This document shows, one piece after another, positions 1-8,645 of a stretch of DNA of 64,000 nt. The notes under the pieces were generated by a model that saw only the letters and a list, made by a program, of their open reading frames with translations, ran no database searches and was not told where the DNA came from. The translations under genes and the position numbers were made by a program. This DNA comes from Amycolatopsis azurea DSM 43854 (GTDB taxonomy: Bacteria > Actinomycetota > Actinomycetes > Mycobacteriales > Pseudonocardiaceae). The stretch is taken from assembly GCF_001995215.1 (NCBI RefSeq), contig NZ_MUXN01000011.1, forward strand, positions 355,626 to 419,625, given 5' to 3'. Each line of letters opens with the position of its first letter. Within the stretch, counting starts at the first letter, position 1.

Positions 1-381
1 CGTCGCGCCAAGCAGGTCGCCTACAACGAGGAGCGGGGTGTCGACCCGCAGCCGCTGAGGAAGAAGATCGCCGACATCCTGGACCGCGTGTACAGCGAGG
101 CCGAGGACACGGAGTCCGTCGCGGTCGGCGGCTCGGGCCGGAACGCCTCACGCGGCAAGAAGCCCGAGCAGGGCGATCGCGTGCGCAGCTCCGGGATGCT
201 CGCCGACAAGGACGTCGCCGGGATGCCGCGCGCCGAACTGGCCGACCTCATCCAGCAGATGACCGACCAGATGATGCAGGCCGCCCGCGACCTGCAGTTC
301 GAACTCGCCGCCCGCCTGCGGGACGAGGTCTCGGACCTGAAGAAGGAACTCCGCGGCATGGACGCGGCCGGCATCAAGTAA
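1..381 (+). CDS. uvrB: UvrABC excinuclease subunit B, C-terminal part (5' truncated by window)
   Basis: Only the last 126 codons are in the window, read in frame 1 to the TAA at 379-381. The first residues match the UvrB region after helicase motif VI ([19 protein letters not shown]). The end is a UVR domain: [20 protein letters not shown] followed by [17 protein letters not shown], the helical hairpin through which UvrB contacts UvrC in the family. UvrB is the damage-verifying helicase-like subunit of nucleotide excision repair, loaded by UvrA. Its partner uvrA is in the same orientation at 46.1 kb. The linker before the UVR domain is polar and glycine-rich. Confidence 0.96.
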   Translation, partial: RRAKQVAYNEERGVDPQPLRKKIADILDRVYSEAEDTESVAVGGSGRNASRGKKPEQGDRVRSSGMLADKDVAGMPRAELADLIQQMTDQMMQAARDLQFELAARLRDEVSDLKKELRGMDAAGIK

Positions 382-453
382 CCGCATTTCGTCCTCTGGT
401 TGCGGTACTTGCACACGCAAGGACCGCGACCAGAGGACGAAACGCGTGAGGGG

Positions 454-1863
454 TCAGAGGCGCGGGCGGTGCAGCAGGCTCAGGTCCGCGTCGAAGTCCG
501 GGAACCCGGCGGGCACCGAACGCGTGCTGACGCCGGGTGAGACCGGCGGCAGCCCGGCCCAGCGCCGCACGTTGTTCGTCGCTTCGGCGGCCTGGGCCGC
601 GGGAAGCTGCGAGATCCGGGCGCCGTGGTTTCCGCCCGGCACTGTGTAGCTGTAGGAGTCCTTCGTGCCGAAGCCGAGCTGGAACGGCTCGGCACCCCAC
701 GGGTCGTTTCCGCCGTAGACGAACAGCAGCCGCTTCCCCTGCGACTTCACCCAGAAGTCGATGTCCGGCATCGCCAGGTGGTCGAACCGGGGGATGTCGA
801 CCGACTGCGGCACGAAGGTCCGCGACACGTTGCGGCCCGGGTAGCGCAGCAGATCCCGGAGATAGCCTTCGTAGGACTCGGGGGCGCCGAGCTGGTAGGC
901 CGCCTGGAAGTAGTAGGGGACGTAGATCTCGAGGTTCTGGTCCGAGTAGGTGTTGAGGCTCTCGACGCGTTCGAACCAGGCATAGACCTGGGCCGCCGGA
1001 GCGCCGGCCTTCGGGATCGTCGCGCAGTCCGACTGCTTCTGGTACTGCCAGAAGGCGAAGTACGAGTCGATCACCGAGATCTCCAGAGACACGTCGGCCG
1101 AGCCGACGGTCTTGAACGTGTAGCCGTTCTTGGCCGCGTCGGTGGCGGCGAGCGCCGCGAACTCCGAGCGTCGCGTCAGCACGTCACGCTGGATCGCCTT
1201 GAGCGCCGAACGGCAGGCGGGATCGTCGCCCACGTTCGCCAGGAACCGGTTGTAGCGGTCGCGCGAGTTGATGACGTCGTTGGGCGCGACGTAAGGGATC
1301 GTCGCGTCGACGTCGTTCGGGAAGAACCTACGGAAGTAGGTCGCCGTCATGCCGCCCTTGCTGCCGCCGGTCGCCAGCCACTTGCCCGGATAGATCCGCT
1401 TGAACGCCTCGACCGCGCGGTGCTGGTCGGCGGCGGCCTGCCAGATCGTCAGCTGCTTTCCCCAGTCCGGGTGCTCCGGTCGCGAGGGGGTGAAGAACCG
1501 GTACTCCATCGACAGCTGGTTGCCGTCGACGATCTGCGTCGGCTCCGACCGGTTGGGCGATTCCCCCACGTTGTACCCGCTCGTGTAAGCCACGGTCGGC
1601 GAGCGGAATTCCTTGTGCAGCAACGTGAATCGCTGCTGGAAGGTGCCCGCGCCCGGCCTGCGGTGGTCGACGGGCTGGGCGTAGGTGAGTTTGAAGAACC
1701 GGTACCCGGTCGGCGCCGGATTCTCCGAGACGACCGTCAGGCCCGGGATGCGCCCGAGCGCGTCCTTGACGTCGTCGGGTGCCGCCTGCGCGGCCGGGGT
1801 CAACCCGGCCAGTGCGAGAACGGTTGTCGCCAGAACCGACCACGCGGCCGTGAGCTTCCGCAT
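454..1863 (-). CDS. Secreted S37-family aminopeptidase (tripeptidyl aminopeptidase-like)
   Basis: A 469-residue exported serine peptidase. The ATG at 1863 is chosen because GGGAGG lies 6 bases upstream; an ATG at 1878 in frame is also open. The signal peptide runs MRKLTAAWSVLATTVLALAG with an AQA-type cleavage site, so the enzyme acts outside the cell. The nucleophile elbow GGSKGGM (Ser about 168), the run ATIPYVAPNDVI and the late GGNDPWG and PGGNHGARI segments, which fit the catalytic Asp and His, identify family S37, whose members release N-terminal tripeptides. The gene stands alone between convergent uvrB and the upstream hydratase gene, and a dyad at 1943-1965 precedes it. Confidence 0.88.
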   Translation of the reverse strand: MRKLTAAWSVLATTVLALAGLTPAAQAAPDDVKDALGRIPGLTVVSENPAPTGYRFFKLTYAQPVDHRRPGAGTFQQRFTLLHKEFRSPTVAYTSGYNVGESPNRSEPTQIVDGNQLSMEYRFFTPSRPEHPDWGKQLTIWQAAADQHRAVEAFKRIYPGKWLATGGSKGGMTATYFRRFFPNDVDATIPYVAPNDVINSRDRYNRFLANVGDDPACRSALKAIQRDVLTRRSEFAALAATDAAKNGYTFKTVGSADVSLEISVIDSYFAFWQYQKQSDCATIPKAGAPAAQVYAWFERVESLNTYSDQNLEIYVPYYFQAAYQLGAPESYEGYLRDLLRYPGRNVSRTFVPQSVDIPRFDHLAMPDIDFWVKSQGKRLLFVYGGNDPWGAEPFQLGFGTKDSYSYTVPGGNHGARISQLPAAQAAEATNNVRRWAGLPPVSPGVSTRSVPAGFPDFDADLSLLHRPRL

Positions 1864-1942
1864 CCATGCCCTCCCCATCGGGACCTGTTGAGCGGTCGGA
1901 TACTCACAGAGTCCCCGCCGGTGGGCAATCGCCTATCCGGAC

Positions 1943-1965
1943 GGTGTCCCGATCATCGGGACACC
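1943..1965. terminator. Perfect 11-bp inverted repeat between the hydratase stop and the S37 promoter region
   Basis: GGTGTCCCGAT and ATCGGGACACC flank a single base. The dyad abuts the stop codon of the enoyl-CoA hydratase gene and sits about 80 bases upstream of the S37 peptidase start. Its minimal loop means it could be an operator for the peptidase as easily as a terminator; no U-tract follows. Confidence 0.5.
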
Positions 1966-2736
1966 TCAGGCCGGGCGGCGGAGCACCCTGTCGACGTAGG
2001 CCTTGATGGCCGCGAGCGCCTCGGGGGAGCTCCACAGTTCGAGGACGTGGGCGTCGTCGCCGGTGCGGTGTTCGGCGATCCGCTCGTGGAACGGCCGGTG
2101 CAGCTGCGCCTTCGTGTGCGCGTACGCGGCGGTGGGGATCTCGGCGAGCTTCCTGGCCACCTCCACCGCCCGCCCCACGACGTTTTCGGGCTCGGTCACC
2201 TCGTTCACTAGGCCGAGCCGGAGCGCGTCGCCCGGCAGGTGGGTCTCGCCGAGGAACGCGAGTTCGGCCAGGACGTCGGCGCCGAACCCGGACCGCAGGA
2301 TCTCCAGTGCCGCCAACGGGAACGGCACGCCGACGAGCAGTTCGGTGATCCCGATCCGGCTCGGGCCGTCGGCGAGGACGCGCCGGTCGCAGGCGGCGGC
2401 CAGCACCGCCCCGCCGGCGATCGCGTGCCCGTTGACGGCCGCGACCACCGGACCGGGGAACCCGAACACCGACAGGAACGCGTCCGACAGCGCGGGCAGG
2501 AAGTCCTCGACGTAGCCCGCGCCGCCGTCGTGCACCCGCCGCAGGTCGACGCCCGCCGAGAAGATGCCGCCGGTGCCGGTCAGCACGACACCACGACAAC
2601 CGCCCAGCTGGACGTCTTCGAGCCGGACCGCCAGCTCCTGGCAGAACTCGGTGTCGAGAGTGTTCGCCTTGCCGTGCTGGAGGGTGACGACGGCGATCCC
2701 GCCTTCGTCGTCCACTCGGATCGAGGAGGTGGCCAT
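1966..2736 (-). CDS. Enoyl-CoA hydratase/isomerase family protein
   Basis: A 256-residue cytoplasmic crotonase-fold protein, normal length for the family. The oxyanion-hole segments are visible: GKANTLDTEF near residue 25, GGIFSAGVDLRR near 60 and AAVNGHAIAGGAVLAAACD near 100-118. The catalytic region reads GITELLVGVPFPLAALEILR, with a Glu at the position used by hydratases. Members hydrate or isomerise acyl-CoA thioesters, usually in fatty-acid or aromatic degradation. No other beta-oxidation gene is adjacent, so the substrate cannot be inferred. The gene ends against the dyad at 1943-1965. Confidence 0.88.
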   Translation of the reverse strand: MATSSIRVDDEGGIAVVTLQHGKANTLDTEFCQELAVRLEDVQLGGCRGVVLTGTGGIFSAGVDLRRVHDGGAGYVEDFLPALSDAFLSVFGFPGPVVAAVNGHAIAGGAVLAAACDRRVLADGPSRIGITELLVGVPFPLAALEILRSGFGADVLAELAFLGETHLPGDALRLGLVNEVTEPENVVGRAVEVARKLAEIPTAAYAHTKAQLHRPFHERIAEHRTGDDAHVLELWSSPEALAAIKAYVDRVLRRPA

Positions 2737-2780
2737 GCGCCCGACCGTACCCGAGCCGGCGGAGATCTACAGTGGACCGC

Positions 2781-3209
2781 TCAGTCGTCGAGGCGCACGG
2801 TGATCGTCGGGCTGTAGGACCGCTTGCGGTTCCAGCCGGACTCGGCGCCGATGCTCAGCTGGATGGCCTTGTCGGCGGGCGCCCAGTAGCCGGTGCGGAC
2901 GAAGTACGCGTCCATCGCGCACAGCCTGCTGCACGACTTGCGGGTGCAGATGGTCTCCCAGCCCCACTGCCTGCCGCTTTCCTCGACGCCGTTGCGGCGG
3001 ACGAACAGATGCGGGTTGCCGATGTCGCGGCAGTAGGCGCTGCCCTCGGAGATGTAGAGGACCCCGTCGATCTTGTAGAAGCGCTTGTTGTCGAGAAGCG
3101 TCACCTGACCCGAGGCGGCGAAGCCCACCCTGCCGCCCTTGTCGGCGGTCATCGTCCAAGCAAGGGTGAATTCCTGCACCGGGATCTCGAGTGACTGGGT
3201 CATGGTCAC
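2781..3209 (-). CDS. Hypothetical protein, 142 aa, cysteine-bearing, no signal peptide
   Basis: Not recognised. The reading frame has a clear start (MTMTQSLEIPV) and actinobacterial codon use. The sequence looks beta-rich: alternating hydrophobic strands such as EFTLAWTMTADKGGRVGF and QVTLLDNKRFYKIDGVLYI. Four cysteines lie in the middle (CRDIGN, CTRKSC, RLCAMD), close enough for disulfides or a metal site, yet no export signal is visible. It precedes the hydratase gene on the same strand with a 44-base gap, and its 5' side holds a short AT-richer stretch (3210-3360) that probably contains its promoter. Confidence 0.7.
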   Translation of the reverse strand: MTMTQSLEIPVQEFTLAWTMTADKGGRVGFAASGQVTLLDNKRFYKIDGVLYISEGSAYCRDIGNPHLFVRRNGVEESGRQWGWETICTRKSCSRLCAMDAYFVRTGYWAPADKAIQLSIGAESGWNRKRSYSPTITVRLDD

Positions 3210-3389
3210 GTCCCCGCTTTCTGCTCGGTTCGGCTTCTTTCCCCTGAAGATAAGGATTTCTCAGGGAGTGCCGAAGGTGAATGCGAACTTTTCACCCAAT
3301 GAGTCGATGATCGGAAAAATCAATGGTCGCATGCGCATGAAACACCGATTACCGCCGCTAATGGGTGAAGGTCGCCACGGCCAGTGAAA

Positions 3390-3438
3390 ACCGGGGCCCA
3401 CCTGGGAAGAATATTTCGTCTTCCCGGTGGACCCCGGT
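3390..3438. terminator. Long imperfect hairpin after the ABC-2 permease gene
   Basis: Arms at 3390-3410 and 3419-3438 pair over 20 bases (ACCGGGG...GGGAAGA against TCTTCCC...CCCCGGT) with one mismatch, one bulged T and an 8-base AT-rich loop. It lies 24 bases past the permease stop at 3462. Confidence 0.75.
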
Positions 3439-3461
3439 GATTTTCCGGCGCGGAAACGCTC

Positions 3462-4421
3462 TCAGCTGGTGATGTCCTTCGTCGCGAACCGGCGGCCCGC
3501 CAGCAGGAAGAACACCGTGCCGTACAGCGCCGCCGACAACATCCCGTTGGCCATGTTCGTCCAGTCGATGTCGGTCGAGATGAGATCCATCCACGAGAAC
3601 GCGAAATGCGTCGGTAGATAGTCCCGAAGCCCTTCCAGGGCGGTGATCTGGTCGAGGATCTGCGAAACGATGGCGACGATGACCGCGCCGCCGACGGCAC
3701 CCAGTGGGGCGTCGGTGGCGACCGAGAGCAGCATCGCCAGGCCCGCCACCCACGCCAGCTGCAGGATGATGTAGATCGTGGCCAGCCCCATGGCGACGAG
3801 GCTGTCGCTGAACGACACCGCGTCCCCGGTCGGGCTGATCGCGTCGCCCGCGCCGTACCAGATGACGCCCACCACCAGCGACACCAGCGGCAACAGGATC
3901 AGCGCGGCCGCGGACAGGATCCCGGAGACGATCGCCTTCTGCCGCAGCACCCGGTGCCGGGGGACCGGCATCGCGAGCAGGTACTTCAGGCTCGACCACG
4001 ACGCCTCGCTCGCGATCGTGTCGCCGTAGAACAGCGCCACGATCATCGGGAGCAGGAACGTGCCGGAGACGAACAGCGCGAGCACCACGAAGTTCGGCGC
4101 GCTCGCGGTGGCAAGGTCGACGAACCCGCCGCTGCGGCGGTTCGGGTTGGCCTGCCCGATCTCGAACGCGATCACCAGGACGAACGGCAGCAGCGCGACG
4201 AACCCCAGCATCAGCTGGGTCCGCCGCCGTTTGAGCTGCCGCTTCAGCTCGACGCCGAGCCGCAGCGTCCGGTCGGCGCGGTAGCCCGCCACCGCCCCGT
4301 CCGGACCGACCTCGGTCCGTTCGTGCGACGCGACCTCGGTCAGCTCCAGCAGCGCCGCCGGATCGGTGTGCACGCCGTGATCCGCCCGGGTAGCCGGGCC
4401 GGAACCATTGGTCTTACTCAC
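3462..4421 (-). CDS. ABC-2 type transporter permease
   Basis: A 319-residue membrane protein with a soluble N-terminus of about 60 residues, a basic stretch (LKRQLKRRRTQLML) and then about six hydrophobic segments: LGFVALLPFVLVIAFEIG, LALFVSGTFLLPMIVALFYG, ILSAAALILLPLVSLVVGVI, LQLAWVAGLAMLLSVA, VGGAVIVAIVSQIL and a last one near the C-terminus. EASWSSLKYLLAMPVPRHRVL is typical of ABC-2/NatB-like permeases. The GTG start overlaps the stop of the upstream ATPase fusion gene by 8 bases (GTGAGTAA), so the two are translationally coupled and probably form one exporter. Substrate unknown. Confidence 0.88.
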   Translation of the reverse strand: MSKTNGSGPATRADHGVHTDPAALLELTEVASHERTEVGPDGAVAGYRADRTLRLGVELKRQLKRRRTQLMLGFVALLPFVLVIAFEIGQANPNRRSGGFVDLATASAPNFVVLALFVSGTFLLPMIVALFYGDTIASEASWSSLKYLLAMPVPRHRVLRQKAIVSGILSAAALILLPLVSLVVGVIWYGAGDAISPTGDAVSFSDSLVAMGLATIYIILQLAWVAGLAMLLSVATDAPLGAVGGAVIVAIVSQILDQITALEGLRDYLPTHFAFSWMDLISTDIDWTNMANGMLSAALYGTVFFLLAGRRFATKDITS

Positions 4422-7305
4422 CCTTCGAGTCCTCTCCGACCAGCTGCAGGAACGCGTCTTCCAGACGGCGCCGCGGCCCGGCCTGCTCGACCGCGACCCC
4501 GGCCCGCACGAGGGCGGCGACCGCTTCGGCGCGGGCGAGACCGTCGAGATCCGCGTGGACCAGCTCCCCGTCGACGTCGACGCCGGAGACGCCGCCGACC
4601 TTCCGCAGCGCTTCGGCCGCTTCGGCGGGCTTGTCGACCCGGAACGTCGCCTCGCCGCTGGACGCGGCCAGTTCGCCGACCTCGCCCGAGGCGACCAGCA
4701 TGCCGCGGTGCATCACGACCACGTGCGTACAGGTCTGCTCGACCTCGGCCAGCAGGTGGCTCGACACCACCACGGTGCGTCCGGTCGCCGCGTAGCGCTG
4801 GAGCACCTCGCGCATCTGGTGGATCTGTGGCGGGTCGAGCCCGTTGGTCGGTTCGTCGAGCACCATGAGCTCCGGCAGGCCGAGCATCGCCTGCGCGATC
4901 GCGAGCCGCTGCCGCATGCCCTGGCTGTAGGTGCGGACCCGCCGGTTCACCGCGTCGCCGAGCCCGGCGATCTCCAGCGCCTCGGCGAAATGCGCCTTGT
5001 CCTTGGGACGGCCCGTGCTCGCCCAGTACAGTTCCAGGTTTTCCTTGCCGGACAGGTGCGGCAGGAAGCCCGAACCCTCCACAAAGGAGCCGATCCGGGA
5101 CAGCACCGGCGCGCCGGGCGCGATCAGGTGACCGAACACCCGGATGGTGCCCGCCGTCGGCGTGATGAGTCCCATCAGCATGCGCAGGGTCGTCGTCTTG
5201 CCCGCGCCGTTCGGCCCGAGCAGGCCGAGCACCTGACCGGGTTCGACCCGGAACGACAGGTCCTTCACCGCGACGAAGCCGCCCGCGTAGGCCTTGCGCA
5301 GTCCTTCGATCACCAACGGCGTCTTCGCCAGGCTCTCGTCGACGTCGTGCGCGCGACGGCGGCGGAACGCGGCGATCACCGTGATCGCGATACCCGCGAG
5401 CAGCGTTCCGCCGATCCCGAGCAGCTGCGCGGTGGGTGCGCCCGCGCCGACCGAAGTGCCGTGGACGACCGGGACACCGAGCTGTCCGCCGTCCGCCAGT
5501 TCGACGCGGAACACCGCCGGTTCGACCGGCGTCGCGAACGCCTGGTCCGTCGTGCCGACGACCAGCCGGAGCGTGTGCCCCGCGTCCAGCGGCCGCACGA
5601 TGCCCGGCAGGGTCACCGTCACCTCGACCGGGCCGCCGTCGGCGGGCAGTCCGGAAACGCGGAAGGGCGCGACGGCGTTGGCCGGAAGCGTGCGGACACC
5701 TTCCGAGTTGACGTCGTAGAGCTTCGCGAACAGGACGGCTTCCTTCTGTGGGGCTGCCGCGGACGGAACCGCCGAGACCCGCAGGCGGACGGTGGACGAA
5801 CCGGCCACGATCGTCTGCGCGTCGAGCGGTCGCGTCGCGAACTGCGCCGCCTGGCCGGGCGGGTCCACACTGAACAGTCCGGACAGCCGGGACGAGCCCG
5901 CCACCGCACCGTTCAGTCCGGGGATCCCGCTCACTGCGGCGGGGTTGCCGCCCGCGGGCCGGACGACCGGCTGGGCCGGTCCCTCCAACGTGAACTGCCG
6001 CCGTTCGGTGGCGTCCCCGGTGGCTCCCGGGTACGCCGGCGCCGTGACGGTCCGGACCGAAGGGGCACCGTTGGCCCGCAGAGTGCCCTGGATGTCGTAG
6101 CTGAAGCCGGTGCCGGGATCGGTGCCCTGCCCGGTGAGGGAGAACTTGAGGAAGTCGGCGATCTGCGCCCGCAGCTTCTGCCCGGGTTTCCCGCCGTCGT
6201 GGCCGCCGGTGTACCAGACCGTGCGGACCTTGCCGCCCGCCGCGGCGATCTGCCGGGCGGTCGCGTCGGACTGGTCCAAACCGAACAGAGTGTCGCTTTC
6301 GCCCTGCACCAGCAGGGTCGGCACGGTGATCTTGTCCGCCACGGACGCGGGGGAGACGCGGCGGAGCAGGTCGACGGTCTTCTGGCTGGCCTTGCCGGTG
6401 GTGGCGAGTTCGGTGTAGGCCTGGCAGACGTCGGCGGTGAACCGTCCACAAGGGTCGGCCGGTCCGGACGGCGGCCGCTGCCCGTTCGGGCCGCCGGTCG
6501 GCAGGGACTGCGCCGCGGCACCCGCCGCGCCCGTGCCCTGCGACGCGCCGGATTCACTCGTCGCGTCACCGGCTTCGGGCGCGTCGTTGGCGGGGGAGCC
6601 GCTCTGCGCCGCGCCGGAACCGGCCGAGAAGAAGATGCCCGCCCACGACCTCTTGAAGACACCGTCCGCGGTGTACGCGCCGGCGGCGGGAGTGGTCGCC
6701 GTCGAGGGCGCGGCCGAGGCGGCGTTCGGGACGAGGCCCTGCGCGAGGTCGTTGTAGGTGATGACCGGCGCGATCGCGTCGACCCGCTTGTCGGTCCCCG
6801 CGAGCAGCAGGGACAGCGCACCGCCGTACGAAGCGCCGGACACGGCCACCTTCGGATCGCCGTTCTCGCTGAGTACCTCGGGCCGCGAGGCCAGGTCGTC
6901 GATCAGCTTCCGGGCGTCGGCGACCTCGCGGTCGGGGTCGTTCAGCGCGATCTTCCCGGTGCTGCGGCCGAAGCCGCGCGCGGACCAGGCGAGCACGACG
7001 AAGCCCTTTTCGGCGAGTTCGCGGGCCTCGGTGGCGACACTGTTCTTGTCACCGCCGAAACCGTGGGCGAGCAGTACGGCCGGAGCAGGGGTCCGCTCGG
7101 GGAGATACGTGGTCGTGTCGATCTTGACGACCTCGGACGAACCCGGGGATTCGGGCAGGTCGAGGGTCGCTTCCTGGGTTTTGACCGCGGACGGCGCGGG
7201 TTCGCTGTTCGTCCACACGACGGCCGCGGCGGCCAGGACCACCACGACCGCGGCGAGCGCGGTGAGCTTCGCGCCTCGCGTACGAGGGAGCGGGATTCGG
7301 GGCAC
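4414..7305 (-). CDS. Fusion protein: exported alpha/beta hydrolase (S15/CocE-like) + transmembrane linker + ABC transporter ATPase
   Basis: About 963 residues from the GTG at 7305 (upstream in-frame GTG and TTG are possible). Order: N-terminal membrane anchor (LTALAAVVVVLAAAAVVW); alpha/beta hydrolase with HGFGGDKNS, WSARGFGRSTG and nucleophile elbow SGASYGGA (Ser near 159); a beta-rich region near 400-600 resembling the X-Pro dipeptidyl-peptidase C-terminal domain; a second membrane segment near 625-645 (LLGIGGTLLAGIAITVIAAF) with RRRR; then an ABC ATPase with Walker A GPNGAGKTTT, signature YSQGMRQRLA, Walker B LMVLDEPTNGLDP and switch SSHLL. The predicted topology puts the hydrolase outside and the ATPase inside. 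It is coupled to the ABC-2 permease downstream. All catalytic motifs look intact. Confidence 0.88.
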   Translation of the reverse strand: MPRIPLPRTRGAKLTALAAVVVVLAAAAVVWTNSEPAPSAVKTQEATLDLPESPGSSEVVKIDTTTYLPERTPAPAVLLAHGFGGDKNSVATEARELAEKGFVVLAWSARGFGRSTGKIALNDPDREVADARKLIDDLASRPEVLSENGDPKVAVSGASYGGALSLLLAGTDKRVDAIAPVITYNDLAQGLVPNAASAAPSTATTPAAGAYTADGVFKRSWAGIFFSAGSGAAQSGSPANDAPEAGDATSESGASQGTGAAGAAAQSLPTGGPNGQRPPSGPADPCGRFTADVCQAYTELATTGKASQKTVDLLRRVSPASVADKITVPTLLVQGESDTLFGLDQSDATARQIAAAGGKVRTVWYTGGHDGGKPGQKLRAQIADFLKFSLTGQGTDPGTGFSYDIQGTLRANGAPSVRTVTAPAYPGATGDATERRQFTLEGPAQPVVRPAGGNPAAVSGIPGLNGAVAGSSRLSGLFSVDPPGQAAQFATRPLDAQTIVAGSSTVRLRVSAVPSAAAPQKEAVLFAKLYDVNSEGVRTLPANAVAPFRVSGLPADGGPVEVTVTLPGIVRPLDAGHTLRLVVGTTDQAFATPVEPAVFRVELADGGQLGVPVVHGTSVGAGAPTAQLLGIGGTLLAGIAITVIAAFRRRRAHDVDESLAKTPLVIEGLRKAYAGGFVAVKDLSFRVEPGQVLGLLGPNGAGKTTTLRMLMGLITPTAGTIRVFGHLIAPGAPVLSRIGSFVEGSGFLPHLSGKENLELYWASTGRPKDKAHFAEALEIAGLGDAVNRRVRTYSQGMRQRLAIAQAMLGLPELMVLDEPTNGLDPPQIHQMREVLQRYAATGRTVVVSSHLLAEVEQTCTHVVVMHRGMLVASGEVGELAASSGEATFRVDKPAEAAEALRKVGGVSGVDVDGELVHADLDGLARAEAVAALVRAGVAVEQAGPRRRLEDAFLQLVGEDSKGE

Positions 7306-7490
7306 GGAATGACCGTATTTCACCGAACCTGAGAGTCGCTTCCTCAGCACACACGGACCACACAAGCGTGGGTTGCCACGCCATCAGAACGGGTACTCAA
7401 GGAGCGAGAAGAGGTCAGTGTGACGGGAGTTACGCGACCATCTTGGTGACAAGGGCAACCTTAACTGGCGTCATGCGTACAGACAGGTCA

Positions 7491-7610
7491 AACTGGACCA
7501 GCTGTGAGGGGAGTATTCCTTCGCGGCGGTGTCGTCAGCACGGTGGTCTTCACAGGCCCCCGGCACCGTCGGCCGGTTTCGTACCGGCGGAAGAGACCTC
7601 CGGTTAGTTG
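7491..7610 (+). promoter_or_regulatory. Probable yybP-ykoY (Mn2+) riboswitch upstream of terC
   Basis: The two hallmark blocks of the class occur in order: GGGGAGTA at 7508-7515 and AAGAGACCT at 7591-7599. Between them are TCGTCAGCAC, a block I recall from actinobacterial members, and a perfect hairpin GCCGGT/ACCGGC (7572-7577 and 7583-7588). A closing helix can form between AACTGG at 7491 and the GGTTAGTT segment near 7602-7609. It ends about 30 bases before the terC start, so control at ribosome-site access is likely. In the known class, Mn2+ binding turns on TerC/MntP-type exporters. Recognition is from memory; no covariance model was run. Confidence 0.82.
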
Positions 7611-7640
7611 CTGCTGTGCACTATCCGGAGGGTTGGTTAC

Positions 7641-8615
7641 ATGTCTGTTCCCCTGTGGCTATGGATCGCCACGGTCGGTGGTCTGCTCGCGCTGATCGCG
7701 CTCGACCTGGTCATCGTCGACCGCAAGCCGCACGAGGTCACCACCGGTGAAGCCGCCCGGTGGGTCATCTTCTACGTCGCCGTGGCCGTCGCCTTCGGCA
7801 TCGGTGTCTGGGTCTTCGGGGGACACGACCCGGGAGTCGAGTTCTTCACCGGGTACATCACCGAGTACTCGCTGAGCGTCGACAATCTGTTCATCTTCAT
7901 GATCATCATGACGTCGTTCAAGGTGCCCGCGATCCACCAGCACCGCGTGCTGCTGATCGGCATCCTGCTCGCGCTCGCCATGCGCAGCGTGTTCATCGCC
8001 GTGGGCGCCGCGCTGATCGCGCAGTTCGTCTGGGTCTTCTTCCTCTTCGGCGCCGTTCTCATCTGGACCGCGATCAGCATGGTCCGCAACAAGGACGAAG
8101 AAGAGGAATACGAGGAGAACGCGCTCACCCGCTGGGTGCGCAAACTCTTCCCGGTCACCAACGAGTGGCACGGGCACAAATCCTTCGTGAAGAAGGACGG
8201 CAAGCGCTGGATCACCCCGATGTTCCTGGTGATCGTCGCGATCGGCAGCGCGGACCTGCTGTTCGCCGTCGACTCGATCCCGGCGATCTTCGGCATCACG
8301 CAGGAGGCCTTCCTGGTCTTCACCGCCAACGCGTTCGCGCTGATGGGCCTGCGCCAGCTGTACTTCCTGCTCGGTGGCCTGGTCACCAAGCTGGTGTACC
8401 TGTCCTACGGCCTCGCGGTGATCCTCGCCTTCATCGGCGCCAAGCTGTTCCTGCACGCGCTGCACGAGTACCACGTCGTGCCGGACTGGCTGGACATCAA
8501 CAACTGGGTCTCCCTGGGCGTCATCGTCGTGGTCCTGACCGTGACGACGCTGGCCAGCCTCGCGAAGGCGAAGAAGGACGAGGCCGCTGATCAGGAGTCT
8601 TCAATCAGTAGTTAG
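7641..8615 (+). CDS. TerC family integral membrane protein (probable Mn2+ exporter)
   Basis: A 324-residue multi-pass protein. The ATG at 7641 has GGAGGG 8 bases upstream and is preferred over an earlier frame extension. Nine or so hydrophobic segments are visible. The TerC signature occurs twice, as expected for the internal repeat: TEYSLSVDNLFIFMII near residue 80 and SADLLFAVDSIPAIFGIT near 215, with the acidic residues thought to bind metal. A charged cytoplasmic loop (NKDEEEEYEEN) separates the halves. The upstream riboswitch supports a role in Mn2+ efflux or metal loading of exported enzymes rather than tellurium resistance. Confidence 0.93.
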   Translation: MSVPLWLWIATVGGLLALIALDLVIVDRKPHEVTTGEAARWVIFYVAVAVAFGIGVWVFGGHDPGVEFFTGYITEYSLSVDNLFIFMIIMTSFKVPAIHQHRVLLIGILLALAMRSVFIAVGAALIAQFVWVFFLFGAVLIWTAISMVRNKDEEEEYEENALTRWVRKLFPVTNEWHGHKSFVKKDGKRWITPMFLVIVAIGSADLLFAVDSIPAIFGITQEAFLVFTANAFALMGLRQLYFLLGGLVTKLVYLSYGLAVILAFIGAKLFLHALHEYHVVPDWLDINNWVSLGVIVVVLTVTTLASLAKAKKDEAADQESSISS

Positions 8616-8645
8616 ACCTGCTAAGGATCGGGTACCGTCGGGGCC

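Noticed and set aside
4408..7332. A 974-codon plus-strand frame opposite the hydrolase-ABC fusion
   Set aside because: The minus-strand reading has all catalytic motifs; the plus-strand product is repetitive and lacks any domain.
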